Positions 11,601 through 24,027 of a stretch of DNA of 64,000 bases are shown here, piece after piece. Location: the NCBI GenBank assembly GCA_021292105.1, contig CM037862.1, positions 34,499,770 through 34,563,769 on the forward strand, read 5' to 3'. A program made the position numbers and the translations under genes. Position 1 is the first letter of the stretch. Each line of letters starts with the position of its first letter. A model generated the notes under the pieces. It saw only the letters and a program-made list of their open reading frames with translations, had not been told where the DNA came from and ran no database searches. The stretch is from Anadara kagoshimensis. Lineage: Eukaryota; Mollusca; Bivalvia; Arcoida; Arcidae.

Positions 11601-13285
11601 CTTCAATTCAGATATGTTTACCATGAAAGTAACATGATAAATTTAAAGGTTTAACAATTGAACACAACAAACAAGATTAGATCAAAGGAAAATTATCATG
11701 CATTGTGACCCAATAATATTGACAATATTGATTTCATTGACTATATGTCATTAAATAGGTCATCAAGTGGCAATCTAGGCTATCTGTAAACCTCATAATA
11801 CTCTTTAATGAAAACTTTGAAGTCTGATATGTATTTTTTCATTTCTTTACAAATCTTACAAAAATGAGTTTCAAAACATTCTGTCTATATTTTAAACATA
11901 AAATGTAATTATATAGGTGTTTATATTGGTTTCTTTTTAAATATATACATGTATATACCCAGTAATGTAACTTGTAAAATTTTGAAAAAACTGAATCTTT
12001 TCAAACATTTTCCTTAACTTGCTTAATGTTTATGTTTATATCTTTAAACAACAAAACTAAGTTAAAACAGTTCAATTTTGTGAATTATTAAATCTTTAAA
12101 GGCAATAATATAGCTTCAACAGTAATAATTTTATTTTATTAAAATAAACAATACAGTTTTAATTTCTTTCATTTTTTAGAAACAAATCATATAGTTTAAC
12201 CAAAAAACATGATCAAATTAATTCTTAATTATAATTTTAAAAAACAAAAATCATGAATCAAAAATATGCAAAAATCAAAATTTTTTTTATAAATTGCTTT
12301 TAAACTTACTGAAATCCTAATGTTCACACAATGATGGATTAATTCAAATGTATAGGATCAATGATACCATCATGACAATACTGAATGTATTTAAAGGTGT
12401 AACAGTGAGGTTAAAATGTAGAATTATATTAGTATTTCCCAATGTGTATCTGTTTATACCGGTTGCCAAGCAAAATGTTCAGACTGGTCATGATTTTTAC
12501 TTTTTAACGTGTATTATTGTATTATAAAAGTTTAAGAGTTGATTACAATCTAATTAAGACAAATAATAGTTTGATTTTCAAACTTTAAGAATACAAAGAA
12601 ACAGTGATGGGAATTTAATGTTTGATAAGGCCACACCAAATTAATTTCTAGTTATATGGAATTAAAAAAAAAAAGAAACATTAGAGACAAGCAAGCAATT
12701 AAAAATTCAATGTCTTTTTCCTCTAAAAATATTTTTTTCTTCAGGTGACCCAGATACCAATTACTTTTATCCTATCAACTGATAAATTTTTCCCTACCAT
12801 ACACTTTTGAACAAACTGATGAATAACTTCCCGGGTATTTCTAAATGTTGTGGGCCGTGGGCCTTAATATCACAGTCCCAGTGGTGGAATATGTCAAAAC
12901 AATAAACACTAGACAATAGTTCTATTTGAAACTGAATTAAAGTTTTTTCTTAATTCTAAATTTTAGAGCTGGGATGGGTCCTACAAACTACAAATTAATT
13001 TGGCATGGCCTAAGCATTTTCTTCATTTACTTGTACCGGTACACACTTTAATGATGTGTGACAAGTGTTTTCATCAGATTTTTTTACGTTTTAATATGTA
13101 AAAGTAAATATATTGTTTTATAAAGATTTAATTGTTGTACATTGTATGCATAACAGTTTGATCTTCAAACTTTAGGTGAAAACAATATAGCAACCGTTAC
13201 CAACTCAATATTTGCAAAGATCCTGATTTTTATTTTTTTTCTGATAATGCATATTACAGCTCTATTCATTAACTTTAAGTGACAA
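11600..13285. other. Intronic or intergenic AT-rich stretch, nothing recognised
   Basis: Lies within the intron between candidate exons 16121-15050 and 9112-7941 on the minus strand. It holds poly-A/T tracts and no exon-like open frame, TIR element or SINE that I can support. Confidence 0.4.
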
Positions 13286-13515
13286 GAGTTGAGTAGAGTA
13301 TTGGTGTTTTACCCACAGCAAGTAAAAATTCTTTCACTTATATCTAGACAATCAGTCTGATAGTGGAGAAAGCCAGAGTGCCTGAAAAAAACTATTGATC
13401 TTCAGCAATCAAACTGACAAACTTTCTCACACAAGGATTTGTCCCAAATGGGATTTGAACCCAAAACCCAAGAGGTGAGATGCACTATGATTCATAAGCC
13501 ACCGCTTTAGACCAC
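13285..13515 (-). mobile_element. SINE family B copy
   Basis: The plus strand begins with the shared tail (GTATTGGTGTTTTACCCACA, TCTTTCACTTATATCTAGAC). The family B body follows (GTGGAGAAAGCCAGAGTGCC) and then the B box on the minus strand (from TGGGATTTGAACCCAAAACC). The head is related to class II tRNAs (AGAGTGGTCTAAAGCGGTGG-like on the minus strand). Confidence 0.7.
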
Positions 13516-14129
13516 TCTTATTTCAAATAAATATTTAACAGGTATGAAAACAAAAATTTTACTAAATTATTTTGAATTTAAGCTTTAAAAAAGAAATAAG
13601 TAATATGTATTTATGGCAATTAAAGAATTGGCTAATAAAATATTATGCTGTAGCTGATACCTGCAGTACAATTCTTTAAACTTTAGTTTAATTAGCGATC
13701 TTATGATGTAAATATATTTAACAGTCGTGTTAAAAAAGGATTAAGGTTACTTATGTAAATTTACAAATTATGGATTTTCATTTTTTAAACCGGAGGTGTA
13801 GGAGTAAATCCTAGGGTTATTTAGATAAAAATAAACATCACCCAGTCACTAGGTCTCATGTACAAATGTATATATAATCCTGATAATGTCTACAAAGGGT
13901 GTGCACGATTTGTTTGTTTTGTAACTATGTATAGACATATGCACATTAAAAAGTTTGTCCAAAGCCTTAACATTTTTTAACCATGGCATTACATAAACAA
14001 AGACAATAATTGGAAAATAGTCCATGTTCCTTTGACACAGCAACCCCAACCCCATCCCATCATCCTGTGTCCTTTCATATAGATATGGATAGAGTTCATT
14101 TGCACCTAATTTTACAACCCTTAACATTT

Positions 14130-14345
14130 GTGAAGAATTATTATCTCCATTACCGAGGCCGGGTGCTCCATGAGGGTAAGCACTTCTTATTGAGCTAGCT
14201 TTACAACCGTCACACATAGAATGACAGGAACATGGAACTATGGGACATAAAATATATTTAGGGTACCGTAATTCTGAGTACAGAGACATCATAGTTATCA
14301 ACAATATTGTGACTTTTGGGATAGATCTAGTGTAGCAAAATAAGC
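14130..14345 (+). repeat. Dispersed repeat family D copy
   Basis: It carries GAGGCCGGGTGCTCC, GGGTAAGCAC and GAGCTAGCTTTACAACCGTC, then GGAACTATGGGAC and ACAGAGACATCATAGTTATC. This is the same order as the copy at 56340-56600. The 168-codon minus-strand open frame across it (13849-14355) is read-through of repeat DNA. A MITE family 2 right end (GGAGGTTTTACTGTATG) follows at about 14379-14395. Confidence 0.7.
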
Positions 14346-15049
14346 AATATGGCAATGTTATCGAGGGTCATTATAAGGAGGTTTTACTGTATGTTTTTTT
14401 GAGCTGTTTGTCTTTTGGCATTTTAGATTTAAACTAAAAGCCATGCAGATACAAATTACTTTTCATTACTTTGTCATTAACCATTAGTTATATCTAGGTG
14501 TTTTAATTTATTATCTAATGACAGAGTAAACAATCATAAAATGTAGCTCTAAGACCAAAATCAAGTTAATATGTGATTGTATCTTAGAGTGTGATACCGT
14601 AAACGCGAAAATGCAATTTAATGTTACATAATAATCTTAATTCAATAGATGCTATCATTTTCATACTTTTTCAGATTTTATCTTGAAATTTAAAAAAAAA
14701 AGAAGTTTTTGACAAAAATTTCATTACTTGCAGATAAAACAAGAACTATCACAGAGGCAATAAATACCCCCCCCCAATACCGTATCTGACTGACCTATGC
14801 TTACTCTAGAATTTTCATGGCAACATTTGAACATGCACTGCTAAAGTTGACAGCTTGCCCCAAAACTATATTAAGAGCACCTGTCCATTAATTCCAGTCT
14901 TTAAGGACCTTTTGCTTCATATTCAAACCAAAAAGAACCTTTAACCTTTATAGAAAGACCACATTTCTATTATGTCCACATTTTTTTTTACCCTGGGTGG
15001 TTTTTATACACAGGTTTTATTTTATATGTAAGGGAGATAATAATTTTAC

Positions 15050-16121
15050 CTTTTTCTTTCTCAGCATCAATTTCTTCATTTTTGTCTGGTGATTTTGCTC
15101 TCTCTGGTTCTTCTTGTTTTTCTTCATTTTCTTCACTCTTCTTTTCATCAGTTGTGTCTTTGTTTTCAGTAGTTTCTACAGCTTCTTTATCCTCCTCTGT
15201 AGGTTTGTTTGCCTCCTTTTCATTTTTATCATTGTTATTTTCAGAGTTCACTTTTTCTCCATCACCATCTTTCTCTGACACTGAATGACCATCATCAACT
15301 TGACTCGTGTCATGATCTGTCGTTGTTGTAAATGAGGCATCATGGGAATCTGGAGGTGTATACTCCGGCGCTGGACTAGTGCTTATAGTCGATTTATCTT
15401 CTTGATTTTGTTGTTGATCATTTTCAACATTTTCTTTTTCGTTGTCATTTTTTTCTTGGTTGGCATTTTCCTCAGATTTCGGCTTATCTTGTTCCGCTGG
15501 TGTGCCATTAGCTTCACCAGTATTTGTTACAGCTATATCACCATTTGTTAACACTGTGCCATCTGTCTCCATGTTTGTTTCTTTTGTCTCACTTTCTACT
15601 GTTTTCTCATTCACTTTAGTGTCTTTTATTTCGTTTTCAGAACTCTCCTTGACTGGGGTATTTTCTTCCTTCTTTGTGTTTTGTTCACTATCTTTTCCTG
15701 AATCCTTTCCTGTATCTTGTGAACTGTCTGTTTCTGTTGTATTTGGTTTACTCTCTTTTGTCTCGTTAACTTTGTCCTCCTGTGTTTTGTTTGTTATCTC
15801 GCCTTCTTTTGTCTCATTAACCTCCTGTGTTTTGTTTGTTATCTCGCCTTCTTTTGTCTCATTAACCTCCTGTGTTTTGTTAATTATGTTACTCTCTTTG
15901 GTCTCATTATTTTCTTTCTCCGGTGTTTTGTTTGTTATGTCTCCCTCTTTGCTATCATTATCTACTTTGTTTTGTTCTTTGTCTGCTGTTTCTGTCTCAC
16001 TCTCTGTTGTCCCATTAACCAAATTCTCTTCTGTTTTATTTGTTTTTGTTTTGCCGTCTTCACTTTTTTCATTAACTATGTTGTCTTGAACCCCATTGGT
16101 TAAAGTTTCGCTGGCAGACAT
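15050..16121 (-). CDS. Candidate alternative first coding exon (357 codons) of the CaaX-box protein gene
   Basis: The ATG at 16121 is preceded in frame by a TGA (16133-16131) and has A at -3, so the start is well fixed. The protein is almost entirely disordered and rich in Glu, Lys, Asn and Thr. It starts MSASETLTNGVQDNIVNEKS and contains about four tandem 15-18 residue units around INKTQEVNETKEG (coded at about 15,770-15,930). The frame runs on 20 codons past 15050, but AAAAAG then GTAAAATT is a good splice donor. Ending at 15050 leaves one base (phase 1), which fits the two bases supplied by the acceptor at 9112. The joined product would be about 747 residues. A likely 3' splice site, TTTTGTAG before 16144, suggests an upstream non-coding exon. 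No homologue is recognised. The antisense frame (15442-16089) is a shadow of its biased composition. Confidence 0.8.
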
Positions 16122-16143
16122 ACTGGAATATCACAACTAGACC

Positions 16144-16999
16144 TCTACAAAATACAAAACAAGAATAACCTGAAATAATATGTCTTGCCGTACACATCTT
16201 GATAATAAGGTATCACAGGTAATGTTGAAAGTTAATATCAGAGCAGGGTTTAAAAATTTCACTAGGTCTGAGATCCGGGACCTATTGATTTTACATTGGG
16301 ACCCTTGATATTTAAACGATAAAGGTCTGATGGACCTCATCCATTTTTACCAGGATAATGCAAGATTTTCTATATGATAACAGAATTGCATATGGACTTT
16401 TAATGATGATATTGGAGTTTTGAATTGTATGCGAGACCTGCCGAAAATAACGACAAAAGGTCCTGAATCTTTCATTCCAAATCAGAATTTTTAACCCTTA
16501 CAGAGTGACTGTATTTGAGAAATTTTCATAGAGAATGCAAGCAACTTGAATATAGTTTGGACACATGTTTTTGGTTTAAAAATATGAACCATATTATATG
16601 ACAATTAAACAATATATTGTCAACTTTTACATATTATTGCATTATAATGGAAAACACCATTACTTGTGGTTAGAAGTATATACGGTTTTCAGTCTTTGAA
16701 AAAAAAATTGGGTTAAAAACATTTGAAATTTTCAGATACTGAATAACTTTGAGGCAGGTAGCATTCACAATTTTCAGTCAAAACAAATCTTTAACAAAAA
16801 AAAATTAATAGGCACCAGGGTGTGCAAGTCATTGGGCAATTTTATATTCTATACGATGTATGATTCACTCACAAATTGTTTAAAAAATTTTGTGACAGGA
16901 GGGAATTAGTTTTACCGATTTTTTTCTAAACACCTGCAGATATTGAACTAATTTTTGATATGCGAGTATATCATCATGAGTTTCACACCAGAAATTTTC
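16144..16999. other. Stretch upstream of exon 16121-15050; no further gene seen
   Basis: Directly upstream on the minus strand is a pyrimidine-rich tract ending TATTTTGTAG (AG at 16146-16145), a plausible acceptor for a 5' untranslated exon. No TATA box or GC-rich promoter is evident. The remainder is AT-rich without recognisable elements. Confidence 0.4.
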
Positions 17000-17335
17000 T
17001 AAGTCCATAGCTGGCCATAATTTCATAAAAAATCAGTAAAACACAATGAAACTCAAGCTAGACTTACAAACTAAATATTAATTTATTATCTGCAAGCCTT
17101 TAGAGAAAAAATGAAGAAAACTGCTATTTTAAGTCCATGGCCCATAATTTCATAAAAATCAGTAAACTAGAACGAAACTCTAACTTGATCTGTAATTCAT
17201 AATGCTAGACTTACAAACTAAATATTAATTTATTATCTGCAAGTCTTTTGATCTGTAAATTATAATCACATAAGAAATATTAGTTCAATATATGCAGACA
17301 TTTGGAAAAAAGTCCGGAAAACTGATTCCAACCTA
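17000..17335. repeat. Diverged tandem duplication (about 130-140 bp unit)
   Basis: The block AAGTCCATAGCTGGCCATAA through GACTTACAAACTAAATATTA and TTATTATCTGCAAG is repeated once nearly entire and once in part, with the third unit degraded. Confidence 0.65.
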
Positions 17336-17974
17336 CTCACCAAATTAATAATCAACTTCAACTTTATTTGACTAAAATTCTGCTTATTGACCATTCTCAT
17401 AGTAATGTGTATAAATCAATAAATCTGATTGGTCAACCTGTGATAATTAAGATAATAACATCCAATCATTATCAAAATATTTTGCTTTTCTGCGACCTTA
17501 ATTTGTGATCAATAATGAATACAAATTCTATCACACATAAGTCGCGAATGTAATTAATTACAGTACCATGTTCGAAAAATAGATTACATGAGACCGTAAC
17601 AATAAGATTTAACTTAATGATATAAGTATTGATATAAAGCATCATTATCACCAAGACAAATTAATCGAAATACACAATAAGATTTACAAAATTATAATAA
17701 TTATCTTGACCAATAGCGTCATCACACCTGGTGATTGTATGTCTGACAAAATATTACCTTTAATTAAAATATTTCAGGTAAATTTGTAACATATTGACTA
17801 AAGATTTATATCAAAATAAAGACATAATTATAACAGGGTACATGTATTACTTATTATAATAATTTTATTACATTATTATCTCCCTTTGAGAAATTGGCGA
17901 GTAGATATATTAGTATTGTATTTTGTCTGTCAGTCCGAATGTCATGGGCATCATAATGAGGTTTTACCATATAT

Positions 17975-18620
17975 TGGAGTGGAGTGGAGTAATGTAGTTT
18001 CATGCCCCCAGGAGTCCTACCAGTTTTGGGGTCCAAAAATATAGCAAAAATAGGAATATGGGGACAAAAAAATTTAAAGAAATTATAGGAGTTTTCACTA
18101 AAATTATAGGAATCATTTTTAAATAGTTTACACATAAAATATACATCCATGGCCTCCTTTCCTAACCTTCAGCCATTCATCCTTTTACTAATAAACATAA
18201 AATATTGGTAATTTCAATGTACACTTACCGGGTACTGCTTTAGAAATACATAAATGTTAATCTTGCTTCAGATAGGCACTAAATGCAAGGAAAATGACCC
18301 CATTCTAAATTCCTGAAGCTACCAGTAACAAAAATATAGGAAAATATGGGAGGTTTTTCAAATTGTATAGGAAAATATAGGAAAGGGTGAAAATTTTAGG
18401 AATATATAGGAATGGTAGGACCCCTGTGTCCCAGGTCAAGGTTCTTTCACATATTGAGGCAGCAGGTCATGGATGGTGGAGAAAACTGGAGTAACTGAAG
18501 AAAACCACCAACCTTTGCCAAGCAAATTCACAAACATTCTCTCATTAGGATTCAAACCTAGGCAGTAACAGGCAATGTGATCTGTTAGTGCTTCAGACCA
18601 CTCTGCCACCAAGCCCCCTT
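17975..18620 (-). mobile_element. SINE family B split by a CAGG-ended element
   Basis: The shared SINE tail starts at about 17980 (GGAGTGGAGTAATGTAGTTT) and is broken after CATGCCCC. It resumes at 18427 with GTCCCAGGTCAAGGTTCTTT, the body (GGATGGTGGAGAAAACTGGA) and, on the minus strand, the head GGTGGCAGAGTGGTCTGAAG with B box GGTTTGAATCC. The head resembles a class II (Leu/Ser-type) tRNA. Confidence 0.75.
18009..18426. mobile_element. Non-autonomous element with CAGGAGTCCTACCA ends, hAT-like
   Basis: The left end CAGGAGTCCTACCA and right end TGGTAGGACCCCTG are inverted with one mismatch. It is 418 bp, AT-rich and non-coding, and lies inside a SINE tail. The flanking TGCCCC and TGTCCC may be a decayed target duplication. 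Terminal CAGG is common among hAT relatives, but the superfamily is inferred. Confidence 0.65.
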
Positions 18621-18762
18621 TCATTATTAAGGCATTATAAAAGGGGACTATCTTTATATTAAGACAGGCTAATGAGGAAACTAATAAAAGAAATTTAAAT
18701 AGTGTGGCAAAGGATTCGATGGGCATTATAATGTGGTTTTACTGTATATCGATTTATGGTAT

Positions 18763-18977
18763 ACTGTAAACATATTTATTTTCCAAATGTACTAATTTTC
18801 GCTTATTTTGCAGTCGTTTTTTGTGCGAAAATTAATACCAAGCGAAAATTATATTTTGCTTATTGTGTTATAGTGCACATTTCAAAAACGCAAAAATTTA
18901 AATACGCAGATATGTCTCAATTTGCTATACCGCGAAAATAAATACATGCGAAATTAAAAACATTTACAATATACTGT
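18763..18977. mobile_element. MITE family 3
   Basis: The left end is TACTGTAAACATATTTATTT and the right end AACATTTACAATATACTGTA, forming inverted arms of about 20 bp flanked by TA. The interior contains ACTAATTTTCGCTTA and GCGAAAATTAATACCAAGCG. A second copy is at 22893-23103. Probably mariner-like. Confidence 0.7.
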
Positions 18978-18979
18978 AA

Positions 18980-20030
18980 TAAAACAAGCCATAGTTTTTA
19001 ATGCTAATAACATGTGTCTGTTGTTGTCATATTTTAATTAACACGTCTAAAACAATGGCTGTTATCTATCTTTTCAATACAATAAAGATATATTTAAATA
19101 CCTACATGAGGATATTTAAAATATACATGTACAATCCACATCCGATTAATTCATAAACGACATATAAATGTTTATTTTATGAGAAATTTTTCTTAAAATT
19201 TAGACTGAAATTCAATATCTTTTTCAAATTTTTAAATCTGATCACAAAAAGTTTGGTATAAAGTACATTTATTTAATGATAATTTATTTTCAATTTATTT
19301 GATATAACAAAAATACATGGTTTACATTTTTTTTTCAAAACTGAAACAATGGTCTTCTGTTTATGTTTTTTTTAAATGAAACTTAAGTGCATGTCAAAGA
19401 AAATTGATCGGTGAAATGATACGTTGTAAAAGATGTTGATTACGTACCTGTAATATATAGAAACTTTTTCTCATCAATCATTATAAAAAATATAATAGTT
19501 TCTATGAGACCCAGTCCGCCAACTTTTAAGGCATGTGTCTGAACTTTTATACAAGGACATTTATGATAACAATGGGAGATATTTGTTCGATATTTGTAAA
19601 CATCTGTCCTTAATTCATACCTACGTTATCTTTGGGTAGTCCTGCTTGAAAAAATGATCAAAAAGGATAAAATAATTTAATCTGCCCTTTAATCTGATCA
19701 GGTACAAGATCTATATTTAAAAGGGGCGTATGTGTCGGCTAAATATAAATCACTGATCCGTAATAATGCGTAAATAGTTATTATAATATCGTAACATAAT
19801 GATTTTGTTGTTTCTTCTGTCAAAAATTTTACCCCCTAAAAATATTTTTCAAGTAAGGTATACCTTTGATTTGTTTCTGCTGATATATAGGTCTTGTTAT
19901 GTATAAAAATATTACACCTACATATATATGATATTAAGATTAAGACTGACGCCTATTTTCCAGATACTTGTTAATAATTATCAAATTTTAGTAGTAAAGA
20001 ATTTATTTCCATCACTGATTCAGGTTTTAA
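18980..20030. other. AT-rich intronic stretch, nothing recognised
   Basis: No exon-like frame, SINE or paired inverted ends were found. It lies between the 16121 and 30965 exons on the minus strand. Confidence 0.4.
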
Positions 20031-20038
20031 ACCAAAAG

Positions 20039-20268
20039 GGGGGCAGTGAGTGGGGTGGAATTCATGAAATGAAATGTATTGAGGTGGTCAGTTCAAATAT
20101 GGTGGAGGAAACTGGAGTGCCTGGAGAAAACCACTGACCTTGAGCAAGGGAACTTACAAATTTTCTCATACTAGAATTTGTCCTGTTAGGATTTGGACCT
20201 AGTTGATGAAAGGCACTGCGATCTGTAAGTGTGCAGTTTAGACAACTTTGCAACTGGGCCCAGTGAAC
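20039..20268 (-). mobile_element. SINE family B copy with probable 8-bp target duplication
   Basis: The plus strand holds GGAGGAAACTGGAGTGCCTG, AAAACCACTGACC, then TTAGGATTTGGACCTAG (B box region). It is flanked by ACCAAAAG at 20031-20038 and 20269-20276. The head is eroded. Confidence 0.65.
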
Positions 20269-20289
20269 ACCAAAAGAATCAGGATATTG

Positions 20290-20346
20290 CAAAAAAAAAA
20301 CAAAAAACAAAAAAAAAAAAAACAAAAAAAAAAAAAACAAAAACAA
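20290..20346. repeat. A-rich simple repeat
   Basis: About 55 bases of A runs broken by single C residues, next to the SINE family B copy. Confidence 0.9.
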
Positions 20347-20489
20347 ATGAAACAGTGTTTATTGTTGCCCGAACAATGAATAAAAAAATAATTGAGTATA
20401 ACGTTCCTGCAGTCAATGCTATTTCACTTATATATTTATACCTATGACTATAAGAATGAAAGGAAGAGGGGTCTTTGTTTCACAGAGAA

Positions 20490-20755
20490 GCTGGCCCGTG
20501 TTTTACAATCATTCCTTAACTAAGATTTTTCTTACCGTAACTTGAATATGGCAAATTTGAAATCCTAATATTTTGGTTATTTTTCAAGATATTTGATTAC
20601 CGGGTGTCATTTAGAAGATCGCTTCAAGCTTATTCACATCTATATTTTAATTTTGATAAAAAATTGTAATTTGAGTTCGAAAAAAGATTGCCAAAATAAG
20701 CTAAATATAAGTTAAGGGAAATCTTAGTTAAGCAATGATTGTGAAACCTGGGTCT
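20490..20755. mobile_element. MITE family 4 with about 40-bp inverted ends
   Basis: The left end reads GTTTTACAATCATTCCTTAA and the right end carries its complement (TTAAGCAATGATTGTGAAAC). The pairing continues through CTAAGATTT. A second copy with the same tips (CCCAGTTTCACAATCATT and GATTGTGAAACCAGG) lies at 60952-61118. Confidence 0.8.
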
Positions 20756-21059
20756 GAACATTAATGGTTATGATCTTAAATATATGTGTCACTTTCAATT
20801 TTTAAGTTTGACCAGATAAGGAATCAACACCCTAACCTACAGTTTATGGAGTAATATACACTACCACTGATCTACTGTAATGGTTGATGGCTAAGTGATC
20901 TTATATGCCTGCTTATGTATCACAATTGCTAGCTTTCACTGCAGAACTGGTCTTTAGTCAATGTTTTATATATAGTTTTTTTATTCATAAAAATAACATG
21001 ATTCACAATTATTCAAAAACTATATTGAATGTCAACCCCCACTTATTTGGTTTATGTTG

Positions 21060-21347
21060 CTCAGTCTGTTTCAATCGCTTCTAATGATAAGCATCCTCTG
21101 TAGAGGCCACAAGTGCCCTACCCTTTTTCGAACTCTACGGAGGTGTCCTTAGCGTGCTCCGAGACACAGGACCTTGTTTTTGAGTCTCGTCCTAAAGACT
21201 ACTGTGTAACAACAATTTTAAAGCTCTAGTATGGGCAGAAGATGAAAATCATCTGAAAAAATTTCCAAGTCCCGAGTGTGGTTTGAACCCACAACCCTTC
21301 ACTTCGAAAGCCAGTGACAATACCACACAGTCATGTTGGCCATATGT
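21060..21347 (-). mobile_element. tRNA-derived SINE, family C
   Basis: On the minus strand a tRNA-like head (A-box-like GACTGTGTGGTATTG, B box GGGTTCAAACC) precedes a body distinct from families A and B. The plus strand has TAGAGGCCACAAGTGCCCTA and GAGACACAGGACCTTG. Only one copy is in the window, so the boundaries are approximate. Confidence 0.6.
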
Positions 21348-21664
21348 AATAAGCACCTAACCCATTCAGACTCTGTAATAATGTGTTTCTAGGGTACATG
21401 TACATGATGGGCTGTTGCTGTGATTTATTGGCATAATTTACTATCACGTATACAGTGATAAACACAGTTTTTTTCTGTTGGTTGTATAAACATTATTTTA
21501 TGTTGCATCAATAATTTTTCAGTGATGAGAAAGCTCAACCTTTAAGACTAATATACCTTAACAATAACTGATTAAGGGCAAATGGACAAATCAATTATCA
21601 ATGGACAAGAGCATCAAACATTCTAGCTAATTATAACAAAGAAGAAGGAGAAACAAGCTGATTT

Positions 21665-21945
21665 ATCAGATATGAACCTACGTGTGTCCAGCAGTCTATG
21701 GTATGGAGAAATGTACATTTACCGGATATGAACCTACATTCTCAGACAATAGAAACTTGCCAATGGTCAGTTGTGTGGAGAAATGTACTATTTAATGGAT
21801 GTGAACCTACATGAACTACTAACATTAGAAACCTGTCCAATGGTCAGTTGTATAGAGAAATGTACTATTCTATTATTAATATCAGATGTGAATCTCCAAG
21901 AACTGCCAATAATAGAAACCTGTCCAATGGTCAGACAGGTATAGA
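21665..21945. repeat. Tandem repeat, about 73-bp unit, about 3.5 copies
   Basis: The units start near GATATGAACCTACAT and contain AATAGAAACCTGTCCAATGG and GGAGAAATGTACTATT. Divergence between units is 10-25%. Confidence 0.7.
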
Positions 21946-22594
21946 TTTTTGAAGAGAGTACCAGTACACATAGAGACATCAAAATAGAACAGTGACAAAG
22001 TCTGTACCATAGTTTTATATCAATATATGTATCATTATCATTCTGTTAACGATTGCTTTAACGAAACATGTATTGTTAAAGGTCGAAGGTCACCAAAACT
22101 TTTAGTGCTTTTCTGTGAAAGATTACATAATAAAGATTTGAATTGTAAAATAAAATCCTAAAATGGCAGCAAAAATGGTGTTGTTTCCCTTTGATATTTT
22201 GAGTGTCCAAAAATGAACTTTACATTGTGTTATCTAGGTTGTTTAGAAAGTAAAACCTGTGAAGTTGAAAAGTATTACCATATCCAGACTTTCAGAAGCA
22301 CTGGGAAACCTAATGTTTATGCCAAAGTTTTTTTTTATAGTTTATACAGTAAACTGTAAATGGTTTTGTAGTAAATCCAGAGAGACTAATAAAGCAAGTT
22401 GATTGACATGATCTTAGTGTTGGTGGTTTTGGTCAAATTATTTCATAAATTAAATGAAAATTGTTTACATTTTCAAAACCTTTGGCAAGCAAAGTCCAAA
22501 GTCAAACTCCAAGCAAAGTCTACATTTCACCATCCGGTGTTGGGTGAAAAAAACGGCAAATCGAATCGTCCGAATACTTTTGTCCAACGTCTGT

Positions 22595-22690
22595 ATACAC
22601 TCTTTCCAGAGTGGGATTTGAACCTAGGCATTGAGAGGCACTGTAATTTGTAAGCCGGCCCTCTTAAGACAACATTTTTACATTGACGCT
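22595..22690 (-). mobile_element. SINE family B, head fragment
   Basis: The plus strand has CAGAGTGGGATTTGAACCTA, then GAGAGGCACTGTAATTTGTA, which matches the B-box side of family B only. Confidence 0.5.
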
Positions 22691-22892
22691 ACCAGTATAT
22701 AGTAGAATTCCATGCCTAAGCTGTTTTTGTTCAAAATGGCAATATTATTTTAAATATGTGTCCAAAATTTAAGGTAGGTAAGAAAAGCAGAAACACATCT
22801 TTTGTTGCCCTTACTCATATGTATCTGTATGGCAGGTCTTGGCCAAACAGTCAACAGAAACAAAAGTTTTTTATGATTCATACATCATCTAC

Positions 22893-23103
22893 AAACTGTA
22901 AACGTATTTATTTTCATGGTGTACTAATTTTCGCTTAGTTCCCAGTCATAGATTTGTGCGAAAATTAATACCAAGCAAAATTATATTATTCTTATTGTTT
23001 CTAGTGAATATTTCAAAAACGTGAAAATTTAACAACGCAGATATGTCTTAATTTCCTATAATACGAAAATAAGTACACACGAAATTAAATACATTTACAG
23101 TAT
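22893..23103. mobile_element. MITE family 3, second copy
   Basis: The left end AACTGTAAACGTATTTATTT and right end AATACATTTACAGTATA. The interior matches the 18763 copy (GTGCGAAAATTAATACCAAG). Confidence 0.7.
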
Positions 23104-23656
23104 AGCATCAACACCAGGTCAATAAAATGCTCATTAACAAGAGTGATTTACAATATAAAATTTGTCAATTTTTATCAATCAGTATAATCAAAAACTAATT
23201 ACTTACCCAAAATTAACTTTGCACGAATATTCCGATATGGACATACAGAGAATGATTTATTGAGAAGTTACATCCATACCTAGTTATCATGTGTATGTAC
23301 TGTAACGTACAGATATTTAAATAATTCACGAGTAATTAGTAAGATTTTAGTTGTAATTTGTATCATTTTGCTGTTCTCATGTAAGTAACGGTGTGAAATT
23401 AGCTTATCATTTAATCCAGAACAAATAAAGTCGTGATTAGATCACCCAATAATCCTCTAAACAAATGATAACATTATTACTACATACCAACCGGTACATA
23501 TGTATCGGACAGAAAGGTTGAATGTCACAATTACCTTAAGGTCCCATCTTATAGTATGTCCAGGCAGTTATTGCTATCAATCAAATCAATACAAATGTAC
23601 AATAAATTGCAGATCTGATTTGAATAACATATAGTAAAGTATGTGATTAACTGAAA

Positions 23657-23842
23657 TACAGTAAAACCTTGTTATAATGCTCTTGAAAAATCTGTCACCT
23701 CGTCTATTGCACATGTTTTTGAAGTCCTAAAGTATATGTCTTTTTAAATTTTCTTTATAAGTTTTCCTCAATTTATTGCCAAACCCCTTTTTAATGCAAA
23801 AATCTGACCAATGGTGGCAATAAATTGTGGTTTTACTGTATG
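23657..23842. mobile_element. Mariner-like MITE, family 2
   Basis: The left end TACAGTAAAACCTTGTTATA and right end TTGTGGTTTTACTGTA form inverted arms with TA at both tips. Interior phrases match the 3727-3898 copy. Confidence 0.7.
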
Positions 23843-24027
23843 TAATTATTCAATACAAAAATAAATAGAATCTATGTTATTAAAAATTTCAACAAATAAA
23901 GCCATTTAAAATTTAGAATGAAACATTACCTCTAGATTTAACTGAAATTTGAACTCATTAGTATGATTTAATTGGAGATACCTGAAATCAAACTAATTCT
24001 AGAATGTACTGTGCCATTCTAAACTTC

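Noticed and set aside
13849..14355. 168-codon minus-strand open frame as a gene
   Set aside because: It crosses a family D repeat copy, has no domain or splice support, and its composition follows the repeat.
15442..16089. 215-codon plus-strand frame opposite the acidic exon
   Set aside because: It is the reverse-strand shadow of a Glu/Lys/Asn/Thr-rich exon (giving Ser/Phe/Leu/Val) and has no independent support.
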